From: Firmicutes bacterium AF25-13AC
GTDB taxonomy: Bacteria; Bacillota; Clostridia; Lachnospirales; Lachnospiraceae
DNA: 62,615 nt
Assembly (NCBI GenBank): GCA_003478935.1
Contig: QUFP01000022.1
Span: 1-62,615, forward strand
Direction: 5' to 3'
The stretch's first letter is position 1; the number at the start of each line of letters is the position of its first letter. Of this stretch, positions 53,625 to 62,331 are shown piece by piece. Made by a program: the position numbers and the translations under genes. Below the pieces are notes generated by a model. The model made no database searches. It was not told where the DNA came from and saw only the letters and a program-made list of their open reading frames with translations.

Positions 53625-55169
53625 TTATAGCGCCTGATATGCAAACCATTCATAATCTGCATAGGCAGTGCTTTCTATACCATTTGAAGATGCATACATT
53701 CCAATCGTATCACCAGTAAAACCATCTGCATCTTCAATACTCATAAATGCATAATCTATATTTTCCGCAACCGTCACAGTCTCTTCACCTGCCTGTGCAT
53801 AGAAAGAACATTTCATATCTCTTTCAACTATGCGAAGCAATACTTTTCCTTCTCCGATCGGCTCTCTTGCAATCTCTTCCTCAATTCCCTTCTGGCATCT
53901 AATTAAAATTATCGCGCGGTCACTGCCTTCTTTTCTTATTTCCATACGGATGTGATTGTCATTATCCATCATAACTGCAGCACCAGCACATTCATTTTCT
54001 TTTATCGGCTCATAGTCAAGCATCCATTCTGCCTGCCAATCAAAATCACTGATTCTGCGTGCAAGATATGCACATGCCGCCCTTTCTTTCAGTGATTCTG
54101 GACAAAGATGTATACGCAGGTATCCCTCTCTTTCAGCCAGCGACGCAAAATCTTCCCTTGGTCCTCTGAGGCTCATCCAGTTAACAGGCAATTTTTTCGT
54201 GTAAAAATGTGTAACAATCGGTGTGGCAAAATCTGGTTCTTCCGTTGTATTCAGCTCAACAATATCCTCAAGATGTCCGATTCCTGGATTAATCACTGGC
54301 CAGCCATCTTCCCACTCTACTTTAGCAATAAAGGTCTCTCTTCCGATTACCGTCTTTCCCTTATATGGTCTGGTTCCAAGCATAACTACATACCAGTCAC
54401 CTTCAATACTCTCCACAAAATCTCCATGTCCTACACAAGCAATCGGATACTCTTTTCCCATATGTCTATGTGTCAGAATCGGATTATTGAGATTGTTTTC
54501 ATACGGTCCCGTAATATTTCTACTTCTTGCAACACAAATGCTGTGATTTGGTCCTGTTCCTCCCTCTGCGTTAATCACATAATACCAACCGTCTTTCTTC
54601 AACAGATGTGGACCCTCAGGCCAAATCACATCACGCATGGCACCTTTCCATATATTATAACTTTCCCCTATAAGCTGCATCGTCTCAAGATCTAGACGTT
54701 GAATCCAGATCACCCAATCTCCATTGTAACGCACTCCGTCTGGATTTGGACGGGTTCCGATATACCAGCATGTTTCATCATCATCGAAGAAAAGACTCGG
54801 ATCAATTCCCTGCGCAGCTTCTCCTAGCCAGTAAGGATCTGACCATGGTCCTTTAGGATCTTTTGCTGTGACCACAAAATTTCCTCCGCCAGAAATATTG
54901 GTCGTGATCATATAAAATGTTCCATTATAGTACCGAATTGTCGGTGCAAAAATTCCTTCTGAATGTCCACATCCATCCAACGGAAGCTGTTCTTTTCTCT
55001 CTAACACACTTCCAATCTGCTTCCAGTGTTTTAAATCACTGCTCTCCATCACAGATACTCCTGGGAAATATGCAAAAGTAGAATTCACAAGATAATACTG
55101 AGTACCCACTCTGCAAATAGAGGGATCTGGATAAAATCCTGATAAAATCGGATTACTTACAGTCGTCAT
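53625..55169 (-). CDS. GH43 beta-xylosidase/arabinofuranosidase
   Basis: A 514-residue cytosolic GH43 enzyme. The five-bladed propeller (about 5-310) carries the three catalytic acids: D in NPILSGFYPDPSI, D in GIDPSLFFDD (pKa modulator), and E in WPEGPHLLKKDGWYY. The C-terminal 200 residues form the concanavalin-like GH43_C2 domain (IVTHFYTKKLPVNWMSLRGP...). It releases xylose or arabinose from oligosaccharides. It ends the operon after two permease genes. Confidence 0.9.
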   Translation of the reverse strand: MTTVSNPILSGFYPDPSICRVGTQYYLVNSTFAYFPGVSVMESSDLKHWKQIGSVLERKEQLPLDGCGHSEGIFAPTIRYYNGTFYMITTNISGGGNFVVTAKDPKGPWSDPYWLGEAAQGIDPSLFFDDDETCWYIGTRPNPDGVRYNGDWVIWIQRLDLETMQLIGESYNIWKGAMRDVIWPEGPHLLKKDGWYYVINAEGGTGPNHSICVARSRNITGPYENNLNNPILTHRHMGKEYPIACVGHGDFVESIEGDWYVVMLGTRPYKGKTVIGRETFIAKVEWEDGWPVINPGIGHLEDIVELNTTEEPDFATPIVTHFYTKKLPVNWMSLRGPREDFASLAEREGYLRIHLCPESLKERAACAYLARRISDFDWQAEWMLDYEPIKENECAGAAVMMDNDNHIRMEIRKEGSDRAIILIRCQKGIEEEIAREPIGEGKVLLRIVERDMKCSFYAQAGEETVTVAENIDYAFMSIEDADGFTGDTIGMYASSNGIESTAYADYEWFAYQAL

Positions 55170-55201
55170 TGATATATCCTCCTATGTCATTCCAAAGTTA
55201 T

Positions 55202-56107
55202 TTAACCTTTTACGCCTCCAAGCGTAATACCTTTTACAAAATATTTCTGTACAAAAGGATAAACAACGAGGATCGGCAATACACCTACCGTCGCCATGGC
55301 CATTCGTACGGACGCAGTTGGAATGGCATTGAGTCCTACACCTGCCTGCTGAATATTAGAACTATTCTGTGAAAGATACTGTATGTTCTGCATCATACGG
55401 TTCAGAAGATTCTGCACAGAATACAAATCTGTATTCTTTGTAATATAGATGTAACCGTTCATCCAGTCGTTCCAGTACGCGATACCTACAAATAATGCAA
55501 TTGTTGCAACGATTGGTTTTGCAAGTGGAAGTGCAACCTTATAAAATGCCTGAAATTCTGTTGCACCATCAATATATGCTGCATCCAAGATTTCATCTGG
55601 AATATTTGTGCAAAAATATGATTTCATAAGCATAATATTAAAGCCGTTCATCAAAAGACCAGGTACTAGCAATGCCATGAACGTATTTTTTACATTAAAA
55701 ATCTTGGCATAGACCATATAAGTCGGTACAAGACCACCATTAAATAACATGGTAAATACAACAAGAAAAGTAATAACTCCTCGCCCTGGAAGTCCTTTTC
55801 TGGAAATCACATAAGAAAGCATTGTTGTCAGAATCAGTGCAATTAAAGTTCCAACTATGGTTAATACAATAGAAATTCCATAAGCATGTAATACTGAGTT
55901 ACCTGTATTGAATATGTATTCATAGGCATAAAGACTCCATTTTTCAGGCCAGAAAGAATATCCATTTGCAACAAGTGTATTATTATCCGTCAGTGATGAT
56001 ACAATCATAAGAACAAATGGTATAACTGCTAAAGCAGACAGTAGTGCCAGTATAATATGTGCCAGAATTTGAAATCTTTTCTCTTCTTTTCCTCTCATCT
56101 CTGTCAC
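55202..56107 (-). CDS. Carbohydrate ABC permease, MalG/LplC type
   Basis: A 301-residue permease with six helices and the EAA loop DEILDAAYIDGATEFQAFYKVALPLAKP (about 180-207) that contacts the ATPase. It ends KYFVKGITLGGVKG as usual for the family. It lies 10 bases after its partner permease gene. Confidence 0.9.
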   Translation of the reverse strand: MTEMRGKEEKRFQILAHIILALLSALAVIPFVLMIVSSLTDNNTLVANGYSFWPEKWSLYAYEYIFNTGNSVLHAYGISIVLTIVGTLIALILTTMLSYVISRKGLPGRGVITFLVVFTMLFNGGLVPTYMVYAKIFNVKNTFMALLVPGLLMNGFNIMLMKSYFCTNIPDEILDAAYIDGATEFQAFYKVALPLAKPIVATIALFVGIAYWNDWMNGYIYITKNTDLYSVQNLLNRMMQNIQYLSQNSSNIQQAGVGLNAIPTASVRMAMATVGVLPILVVYPFVQKYFVKGITLGGVKG

Positions 56108-56116
56108 TCCCCCCCT

Positions 56117-57028
56117 TTAAAACATTGCACTTTCCGGATCAATCTTACGGATTGCCCAGTTTGCACTTAAGATAAGTATAAATCCAATGACGGACTGATA
56201 CAGACCTGCTGCTGATGCCATTGACATATCACCTAATTCTAGCAATCCACGATACACATACGTATCAATGGTGTTTGTTACAGAAAACAATGCTCCCTGA
56301 TTCTGCGGCACCTGATAAAACAATCCAAAATCAGAATAGAAAATTCTTCCTATTGCAAGTAATGTCAGCATAATTGCAGTCGGTTTTAACAGTGGAATTG
56401 TAATATTTTTAATCTGAGCCCATTTGCTCGCACCATCAATTGCTGCTGACTCATAAATACTACGATCAATTCCAAGAATTGCTGCAAGATAAATAATACA
56501 GTTATAGCCAATTACTTTCCATGCGTTTACAAAAACAAGAATGAATGGCCAATACTGTTTTTTCATATACCAGGAAATTGGCTCCATTCCAAGCGTCCTT
56601 AAAACGGTATTGTTGATAAATCCATTCTCTGTAGAAAGGAATCCAAATACAAGATAACTTACGATGACCATAGAAATCATATATGGCAACAAAATCAGAC
56701 ACTGATATACCTTTTTCATCTTGGATGTCATCTCCGCAAGCAGAATTGCTACTGCAATCGCCAATATCGTATTAATCACAATGAATGCTAAATTGTAAAG
56801 GATGGTGTTTCTTGTAATTATAAATGCATCTTTGGTTACAAACAGGTATTTAAAGTTCTTAAGTCCGACAAATGGTGAGCCAAAGATTCCTTTTTTTGCA
56901 TTATACTTTTTAAATGCCAGAACAAGACCTGGTAATGGCATAAAATTATTAATAAACAGATAAATCAATCCAGGTAATGCCATAACATATAGGGACAGAT
57001 ATCTTTTTAGATGTTTCCTTTTTTTCAT
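56117..57028 (-). CDS. Carbohydrate ABC permease, MalF/LplB type
   Basis: A 303-residue permease with six helices and the EAA loop RSIYESAAIDGASKWAQIKNITIPLLKP. The N-terminus KRYLSLYVMALPGLIYLFINNFMPLPG is typical of LplB-like proteins. Forms the channel with the next gene's product. No ATPase gene is present in the unit. Confidence 0.9.
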   Translation of the reverse strand: MKKRKHLKRYLSLYVMALPGLIYLFINNFMPLPGLVLAFKKYNAKKGIFGSPFVGLKNFKYLFVTKDAFIITRNTILYNLAFIVINTILAIAVAILLAEMTSKMKKVYQCLILLPYMISMVIVSYLVFGFLSTENGFINNTVLRTLGMEPISWYMKKQYWPFILVFVNAWKVIGYNCIIYLAAILGIDRSIYESAAIDGASKWAQIKNITIPLLKPTAIMLTLLAIGRIFYSDFGLFYQVPQNQGALFSVTNTIDTYVYRGLLELGDMSMASAAGLYQSVIGFILILSANWAIRKIDPESAMF

Positions 57029-57144
57029 AAAATCTCCATTCTGCTGCTACCTTCTGGCAGCATTTTTAAAGCATTGTTTCAGAAAGAATCCTGCCAGAAG
57101 ACTTTTTTCCACACCAGAACATTTCAGCAAGCTTCCTGTTGTAC

Positions 57145-57190
57145 AAAAAAGCGGAGTAAAAAGATTTCTTTTTACTTCTCCGCCTTTTTG
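57145..57190 (-). terminator. Intercistronic terminator after the binding-protein gene
   Basis: A stem of GGCGGAG and CTCCGC plus AGTAAAAAG-type pairing, ending in T residues on the minus strand, between the binding-protein and permease genes. Partial read-through would give more binding protein than permease, a common arrangement. Confidence 0.8.
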
Positions 57191-57211
57191 TCATTTTATA
57201 GTTTCATTTCA

Positions 57212-58780
57212 TTATTTAATATTATTCTCTGCCGCCCATTTATCAAGAGCTTCCTGTTTTGCTGCCATATACTCTTCCAAGCCTGCTGCTTTTAATGCCT
57301 CATTTAATTCAGCAATTGCTTTTTCAGGTTTTTCGAATCCATATACAGCTATTAATCCATACTGATCGTATGCATTCTGAAGAGCTGTGAACTCTGCGGA
57401 ATAGTCGCTGTTATCCCAGGTAAAACCAAGTGCTTTAGATTTATTCGGGCAGTTGTCATTGAAATCAGACATCTGCTGTCCAATATCTAAAGAATCACCT
57501 TCCCATACATGTGCTACATATGGATTTGGCATCATCCACAGTACGTTTGGATAATACTCAGAATTATTAGCGTCAACACCTTCTGCGTAGTTGATGGTGC
57601 CTTCATCATTTACCGTATATTCAACGCCTTCCTGTCCCCAACAGATTAAGTTTTCAACAACAGAATCTGTATAGAGAGCATCTAATACCTGCATAGCTGC
57701 AACCGGATCATCAGTGTTCTGGTTGATGCACCATGGGAAAGAAGACACGGAAGAAGATGACATGAAACTTTCACCTACATCGAATACTTTCATTGAACGT
57801 CCGCACTCACCGGTGATCTGTGTTTCATAACCAGGTTTGCAGCAAGCCATCATAGCCATGTAAGCGCCAGATTTTACCTTTGCAGAAGCACCTGTCTTAT
57901 CTGTCATAGCATCTTTGGAAATATATCCATTCTGATTCCACTCATATGCACGCTCGCACCATTCTTTAAAAACATCTGACTCATAAACGTTTTCAACCTT
58001 GAGGCTGTTTACTGGATCAAGAAGTGTTCCATAGTAATCGCCACCGATATTATCTACGGTACTTCCCTGTGTCAGCTCATTATCCTGAATAGCCATTACA
58101 TACTTATCTGGGAATGCTTCATGGATCTGTGCAAAAATTTTATTAATTTCATCCCAGTCAACTTTTGCATATCCAAGATCATCTTTTTCTGCAGCATCAT
58201 AATCATATCCGATCGCATCGAGATACTCCTGTCCAATACACACTGCTGATGTCTGGATTGCATAGTCTTTAATTGGCGGAGCACCATATAATACACCGCC
58301 TACACGACATGCATCCAGATATTCTGCTCTGACTTTTTCCTGAATTCCCTTTCCATACGTCTGGAAAATATCATCTTCCTCGAAATCTAATGTATATCCG
58401 TTATTTACACATGTCATGTATCCCGGTCCACATGTTGAGAAGATATCTACCTGCTCACCAGAGGAAAGCATTAACTTCATATCCTCACTGTAAGCTGCTG
58501 AATCAATGATCATAAGTTCAACATCCACTCCCAATGTCTCTCTAGTATGCTCGCTGAGTGCCTCATTGATACGGTCAATTCCTGCCGGAGCTCCTGTCCA
58601 ATCAAAAAAAGAAATAACAATCTTCTGATACTCTCCGGTCTTCTCTGCTTCTTCTTTTCTCGCATCAATTGCTTCTTGAGCTACATCTTTCTGCTCGCTT
58701 CCAGTCTCTCCAGCCTGTGCCGTAGCGAATAAAGACATTGTCATTGTTCCACACATGAGCGCTGCTGCTAACTTCTTCAT
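57212..58780 (-). CDS. Extracellular solute-binding protein for oligosaccharides (LplA-like, family 1)
   Basis: A 522-residue secreted binding protein. A signal peptide (MKKLAAALMCGTMTMSLFATAQA) fits signal peptidase I; there is no proper lipobox. The mature part has the two-lobed family layout (VISFFDWTGAPAGIDRINEALSEH ... WDEINKIFAQIHEAFPDKYVM). The start at 58780 follows AAGGAGG; the longer frame is upstream leader. It delivers sugar to the two permeases; the GH43 gene suggests xylo- or arabino-oligosaccharides. Confidence 0.85.
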   Translation of the reverse strand: MKKLAAALMCGTMTMSLFATAQAGETGSEQKDVAQEAIDARKEEAEKTGEYQKIVISFFDWTGAPAGIDRINEALSEHTRETLGVDVELMIIDSAAYSEDMKLMLSSGEQVDIFSTCGPGYMTCVNNGYTLDFEEDDIFQTYGKGIQEKVRAEYLDACRVGGVLYGAPPIKDYAIQTSAVCIGQEYLDAIGYDYDAAEKDDLGYAKVDWDEINKIFAQIHEAFPDKYVMAIQDNELTQGSTVDNIGGDYYGTLLDPVNSLKVENVYESDVFKEWCERAYEWNQNGYISKDAMTDKTGASAKVKSGAYMAMMACCKPGYETQITGECGRSMKVFDVGESFMSSSSVSSFPWCINQNTDDPVAAMQVLDALYTDSVVENLICWGQEGVEYTVNDEGTINYAEGVDANNSEYYPNVLWMMPNPYVAHVWEGDSLDIGQQMSDFNDNCPNKSKALGFTWDNSDYSAEFTALQNAYDQYGLIAVYGFEKPEKAIAELNEALKAAGLEEYMAAKQEALDKWAAENNIK

Positions 58781-58823
58781 ACATAACCCTCCTTGGTTAA
58801 TTGATTTACTTGTTGTTAATGTC

Positions 58824-58852
58824 ATAATAGCATGCAGTACTTACATTGTCAA
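58824..58852 (-). promoter_or_regulatory. Promoter of the sugar-uptake operon
   Basis: TTGACA and TATTAT separated by 17 bases on the minus strand, 44 bases before the binding-protein start codon. Confidence 0.75.
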
Positions 58853-58958
58853 TAGTGTATTTTTTATTTATATCACAATATTCAGTCTTTATTTTTATTT
58901 ATTTTGCACATCTCTTCCCGTCGCTTTTTCTTTTTTTAGTAACACCCCTTGAATTATA

Positions 58959-58972
58959 GTTAATCGTTTAAC
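58959..58972. promoter_or_regulatory. Candidate LacI-type operator at the lacI stop codon
   Basis: GTTAATCGTTTAAC, a palindromic site with GTTAA/TTAAC arms and an inner CG, overlapping the regulator's last codons about 110 bases upstream of the uptake promoter. Its GTTAA/TTAAC arms also occur in the 49.66-kb operator. Confidence 0.4.
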
Positions 58973-60008
58973 GCTTTATTAAATCAACTACTGAGTCTCG
59001 CTCTATCAGTTGACATTCCATCCTAATTTCCATATTTTCTGGCAGTTCATTTTTTTCCAGTATACCAATAAGTATATCTGCCGATTTATAGCCAATCTGT
59101 TCTAACGGTAGCCTCATAGTTGTCAGTTTGGGCACCAAATATTCGGAAATCATTCTGTTATCATATCCCACAACTGAAATATCTTTTCCGATGACAACCC
59201 CATTTTCGCTCATATAGTCGTATACACCTCCAGCAATCGTATCTGACATACAAAAAATAGCACTTACTTTCTGCTCTGCCATTTTTTTCGCCACAGAGTA
59301 TCCTCCTTCACGTTCCCATCTGACATATTCCACCCAATCTGGATCAAACGGTTTTCCATGCTCAAAGAACGCTTTCTGTATACCTTTCATTCTGTGAATC
59401 GCGTGTAGATTATCCTGTTCACCTGCAATCACACCGATCCGCTCATGCCCCTTGGAAAGCAGATACTCAGTCATCGCATAACCACCATTGTAATCATCCA
59501 GCATAACTGACGGTATATTTTTTGAAATTGCCTGTGTATATGCTACCACCGTAGGAAGATTTGTATATTTTTGAAAAACTTCCATCCGTCGCTCATGACC
59601 CGCTACGTAAATAATCCCATCAACATTAACTGATTCCACTTGCTTTAATGAGTCCCTCAATTCATTCTCTCTCAGCTCATCATTATGAAACCATTCTCCA
59701 TGCCATCTCACATACAGACGCAGGTTTTCCAGAATGATCTTATATTCATTTTTTTCACAGCATTTCATAATTCCTTCAATAATAGCTGGTATATTGAATA
59801 ACATCAGATCCTCTACAATAATTCCTATCGTTCTCGTTCTTTTGCTTCTGAGATTCTTTGCCAAATAACTCGGCTGATAACCAGATTCCCGAATCACATC
59901 CATGATCTTTTTTGTTGTCTCATTACTTGACTTATTTTTTCCATTGATAACATTAGACACTGTCGCTGTAGATACATTACATATCTTTGCAATCTCTTTG
60001 ATTGTCAT
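58968..60008 (-). CDS. LacI-family transcriptional repressor
   Basis: A 346-residue regulator. The head MTIKEIAKICNVSTATVSNVINGKNKSSNETTKKI is followed by the hinge YLAKNLRSKRTRTIG and a periplasmic-binding-like core (VMLDDYNGGYAMTEYLLSKGHERIGVI, CMSDTIAGGVYDYM, VVGYDN). The start is ATG 60008 with GAGGTG 6 bases upstream; the GTG three codons earlier overlaps this site. It lies directly before the binding-protein gene and should control it, with a sugar as inducer. Confidence 0.9.
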   Translation of the reverse strand: MTIKEIAKICNVSTATVSNVINGKNKSSNETTKKIMDVIRESGYQPSYLAKNLRSKRTRTIGIIVEDLMLFNIPAIIEGIMKCCEKNEYKIILENLRLYVRWHGEWFHNDELRENELRDSLKQVESVNVDGIIYVAGHERRMEVFQKYTNLPTVVAYTQAISKNIPSVMLDDYNGGYAMTEYLLSKGHERIGVIAGEQDNLHAIHRMKGIQKAFFEHGKPFDPDWVEYVRWEREGGYSVAKKMAEQKVSAIFCMSDTIAGGVYDYMSENGVVIGKDISVVGYDNRMISEYLVPKLTTMRLPLEQIGYKSADILIGILEKNELPENMEIRMECQLIERDSVVDLIKR

Positions 60009-60063
60009 CTTCTTCACCTCGTTGTTTCATATTCTCCTCATCGTCACTACTGCATGTAGACCA

Positions 60064-60239
60064 TCAGGATTTTCTCTGCATTTTCTCCCTGTCCTCAGTT
60101 GATTCTCCATTAGCAAGAAGTATCTCTGTGTTTTCCTGTGCAATATCAAGTATACGCTGCGTAAATCCACATTTGCTTAATATATCATAAATGACTTCAT
60201 AAGCAAATGCAACTAATTTTCTCGCAAATCCTTATTCAT
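60064..60239 (-). pseudogene. Small hypothetical ORF with a one-base deletion
   Basis: A minus-strand reading from ATG 60239 gives MNKDLRE, then hits a stop, while another frame continues with LVAFAYEVIYDILSKCGF, TQRILDIAQENTEILLANGES and ends at 60064. Adding one A to the run at 60217-60220 joins them into 58 residues. No family recognised and no good ribosome site, so it may be the tail of a lost gene. Confidence 0.35.
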
Positions 60240-60317
60240 TTCATCCAACACGATCTACTTATTGTCCAGCTCCAGCTTACCTTTGTATGTATAAACATAA
60301 GTCAACCAAAAACATAT

Positions 60318-60352
60318 AAAAATGGGAGACTATAATATGCGCAGTCTCCCAT
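60318..60352 (-). terminator. Terminator of the AI-2E-family gene
   Basis: ATGGGAGACT (60322-60331) pairs perfectly with AGTCTCCCAT (60343-60352), followed on the minus strand by TTTTTAT. It lies 35 bases after the stop. Confidence 0.85.
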
Positions 60353-60386
60353 TACAATAAACCATTTTATGATAATTTATTTTATA

Positions 60387-61576
60387 TTATAATTCTTCCT
60401 CTTTTGTATATTCCTCTATTTCTGTCTTTGTCACCTGCTTGATATTTTGTTTTTTCAGGCGCAGATATACAAATTCCCGAAAAATAGTATATAGCACTGA
60501 CAACAGCGGAATAAAAACAAGCATTCCAACTATTCCCATAAGATTTCCACCAATCGTAACTGCCGCCAAAACCCATATTGATGGAAGACCTACAGATTCA
60601 CCAACAACATGAGGATATATCAGATTTCCCTCAATCTGCTGCAGCACAAGAAATACTATTACGAATAAAATTGCTTGTTGTGGGTTTACCATAAAGATTA
60701 AAAAGCTTCCTACTGCACATCCGATGAAAGCTCCAAAAATAGGAATTAATGCCGTAAACGCAATTAAAATTCCAATCAAAAGTGCATATGGCATCCTCAA
60801 AATACTTAATGTAACAACAAACATACTTCCTAGAATCACAGCTTCCAGACACTGGCCTGCAAGAAAGTTTGCAAATGTCCGATAAGTCAGAGAACACACT
60901 TTAAGGAAAACGTCTGCTTTTTGTCTTGGAAGAAAAGCGAAAAATACTTTTCTAATCTGTACATGCAGCTTTTCTTTCTGAAAAAGAATATAGCAGGCAA
61001 ACGCGAATGCAATGAAAAAGGTTGCTACTCCACTGACTATGGAACCAACTGCTGACATTGTCGTATTCATCATATTTCCTGCACCATTTCCGAGAAGGCT
61101 TATTCCCCACTTAATCGCTTGATCTGGATCAAACTCTATTGGATCTACCAGATTCATAATTTCCTGATTATTATGGAAAAATTCTCCAATCCAACTTTGC
61201 ATCTGCGGAATAAAATCATTGATGCTCGTCACCAAAGTTCCCGTTGTCCGTGTAAGCTGAGGAATCACACCGAACATCACCAATGCGATCACACCAACTA
61301 CTAATACAATAGTAAGAATCAAACTTATCGGTCTTTCCAATTTTCTAACTATCTTATTTTTCTTTTTATCTTTTCAAAAATTTTCTTTTCCAAAAAGCTC
61401 ATCGGTACATTGGTAAGAAATGCGATTGCTCCACCAAGCACAAACGGAAATATAATATCCCATATTGTTTTTAGCACACCAAGCACTACATCAAACTTCC
61501 ACAAAGCGACCACAAGAAGTGCTGTAAACACAATAAGCTCACGGATTTTTTTAATAGACATTTTACTTAGATCCAT
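60387..61576 (-). pseudogene. AI-2E family transporter gene, interrupted by a one-base deletion
   Basis: The first 75 codons (ATG 61576, GGAGG upstream) give the family N-terminus with two helices and end in a run of lysines. The frame stops at 61349, and the protein resumes in another frame (KIVRKLERPISLILTIVLVVG...) to 60387. One extra A in the AAAAAGAAAAA region near 61361-61371 restores 396 residues with eight helices, including PYALLIGILIAFTALIPIFGAFIG and GNLIYPHVVGESVGLPSIWVL. The family includes proposed AI-2 exporters and Na+/H+ antiporters. A Mn2+-type riboswitch precedes it. Confidence 0.75.
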
Positions 61577-61594
61577 TATGTTTCCTCCTTCTGA

Positions 61595-61636
61595 TAAAAA
61601 AAGAAACCTTTATTGCATGACAAAACATGCAATAAA
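61595..61636 (-). terminator. Riboswitch terminator before the AI-2E-family gene
   Basis: TTTATTGCATG and CATGCAATAAA form an 11-bp stem (61609-61619 and 61626-61636), followed by a T run on the minus strand (61595-61602). Its outer arm overlaps the last aptamer bases, so ligand binding and termination can exclude each other. Confidence 0.8.
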
Positions 61637-61727
61637 AGTCTCACCAGTTCCTTGCAGTGCCGGATGTCTCCACCGTACTGACGGCACTGCAAACGTATGT
61701 TTTAAAACGCAGGTTACTCCCCTTTAT
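61630..61727 (-). ncRNA. yybP-ykoY family (Mn2+) riboswitch
   Basis: The minus strand shows AAAGGGGAGTAAC, then a hairpin, then TGCCGTCAGTACGG, a paired ATCCGGCA segment, and GGTGAGACTTTT. These are the two conserved loops of the yybP-ykoY aptamer, which binds Mn2+ between its stacked legs. The predicted transcript start (about 61729) coincides with the aptamer's first base. Mn2+ should prevent the downstream terminator and switch the gene on. Confidence 0.85.
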
Positions 61728-61735
61728 TAAAGGGG

Positions 61736-61765
61736 ATTGTACACTAAAATCTGTATATTTGTCAA
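61736..61765 (-). promoter_or_regulatory. Promoter of the riboswitch-controlled transporter
   Basis: TTGACA and TACAAT separated by 18 bases on the minus strand, seven bases before the aptamer. Confidence 0.7.
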
Positions 61766-61974
61766 GCACCCTCAAAAAGATAACTTACGTATTTCAATAG
61801 ATACGATACAAAATACATATTAAAAAAGGCAGCAACGCTTGTGCGTTGACCAGGTTTTAGCTCTTTGATTTGTACAAATCCCATTGCATTGCGTGCATTC
61901 TCAAAAACACCTGAGACTTCATCCGCAAAGCTTAATGCGCCATCTTTGCTTGCAAATAAATACCCATGCTTCAT
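61762..61974 (-). pseudogene. Unrecognised 70-codon ORF, probable gene fragment
   Basis: Reads MKHGYLFASKDGALSFADEV ... FFNMYFVSYLLKYVSYLFEGA. The piece from DGALSF onward looks protein-like, but it overlaps a phosphoesterase fragment in another frame, has no ribosome site, and its end runs into the next promoter. I take it as the tail of a lost gene joined to that fragment. Confidence 0.3.
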
Positions 61975-62062
61975 TCATGCTTTCAACATCAGGATATGAC
62001 CGCTCACACATTTTTACTATATTCGCATGGCCAAAATGCGTATCTGCAGTAAAATAAATCAT
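61919..62062 (-). pseudogene. N-terminal fragment of a calcineurin-like phosphoesterase
   Basis: From ATG 62062 (GAGGAG upstream) the frame reads MIYFTADTHFGHANIVKMCERSYPDVESMNEA, the usual start of small metallophosphoesterases with the DxH metal motif, then loses similarity and stops at 61919. The rest of the enzyme is missing; a deletion seems to have joined it to the 70-codon fragment. Confidence 0.6.
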
Positions 62063-62331
62063 TGTTTTGATCTCCTCTCTCATGTAAAGCTGTCAGGTAG
62101 TTTTATTGATATCTCATCAATCAGTTTTTTTGATTATATACAGAAACGTTCCGGAAATCAATTATATTTTTTGCCAACCCTCTGGAAACGTGTCAATCCG
62201 CACCCCCGAATCTGTTAGCGTAAGAGTTCTTGGCACTCTTACATCCACGCCTGTGTCCTAAAAAAATAGAGCATATCGATTTCTCGACACACTCTATCTT
62301 GTCATCTTTTAATTATAAGGATTCGTTTTAT
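62063..62331. other. Intergenic region at the right side
   Basis: No gene seen. Contains a 7-bp inverted repeat GTAAGAG/CTCTTAC (62220-62242) and the terminator at 62260-62297. Confidence 0.5.
62260..62297 (-). terminator. Terminator of the right-edge gene
   Basis: ATAGAG/CTCTAT outer stem with an inner TGTCGA/TCGATA pairing, followed on the minus strand by a T run, 34 bases past the partial gene's stop. Confidence 0.8.

Noticed and set aside
54108..54695. A 195-codon plus-strand frame
   Set aside because: Lies fully opposite the GH43 gene, has no ribosome site and no protein-like pattern; a shadow of the real gene.
57040..57070. Small hairpin GCTGC...GCAGC followed by ATTTTT on the plus strand
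   Set aside because: Points against all local genes and has only a 5-bp stem; the real terminator of this gap is at 57145-57190.
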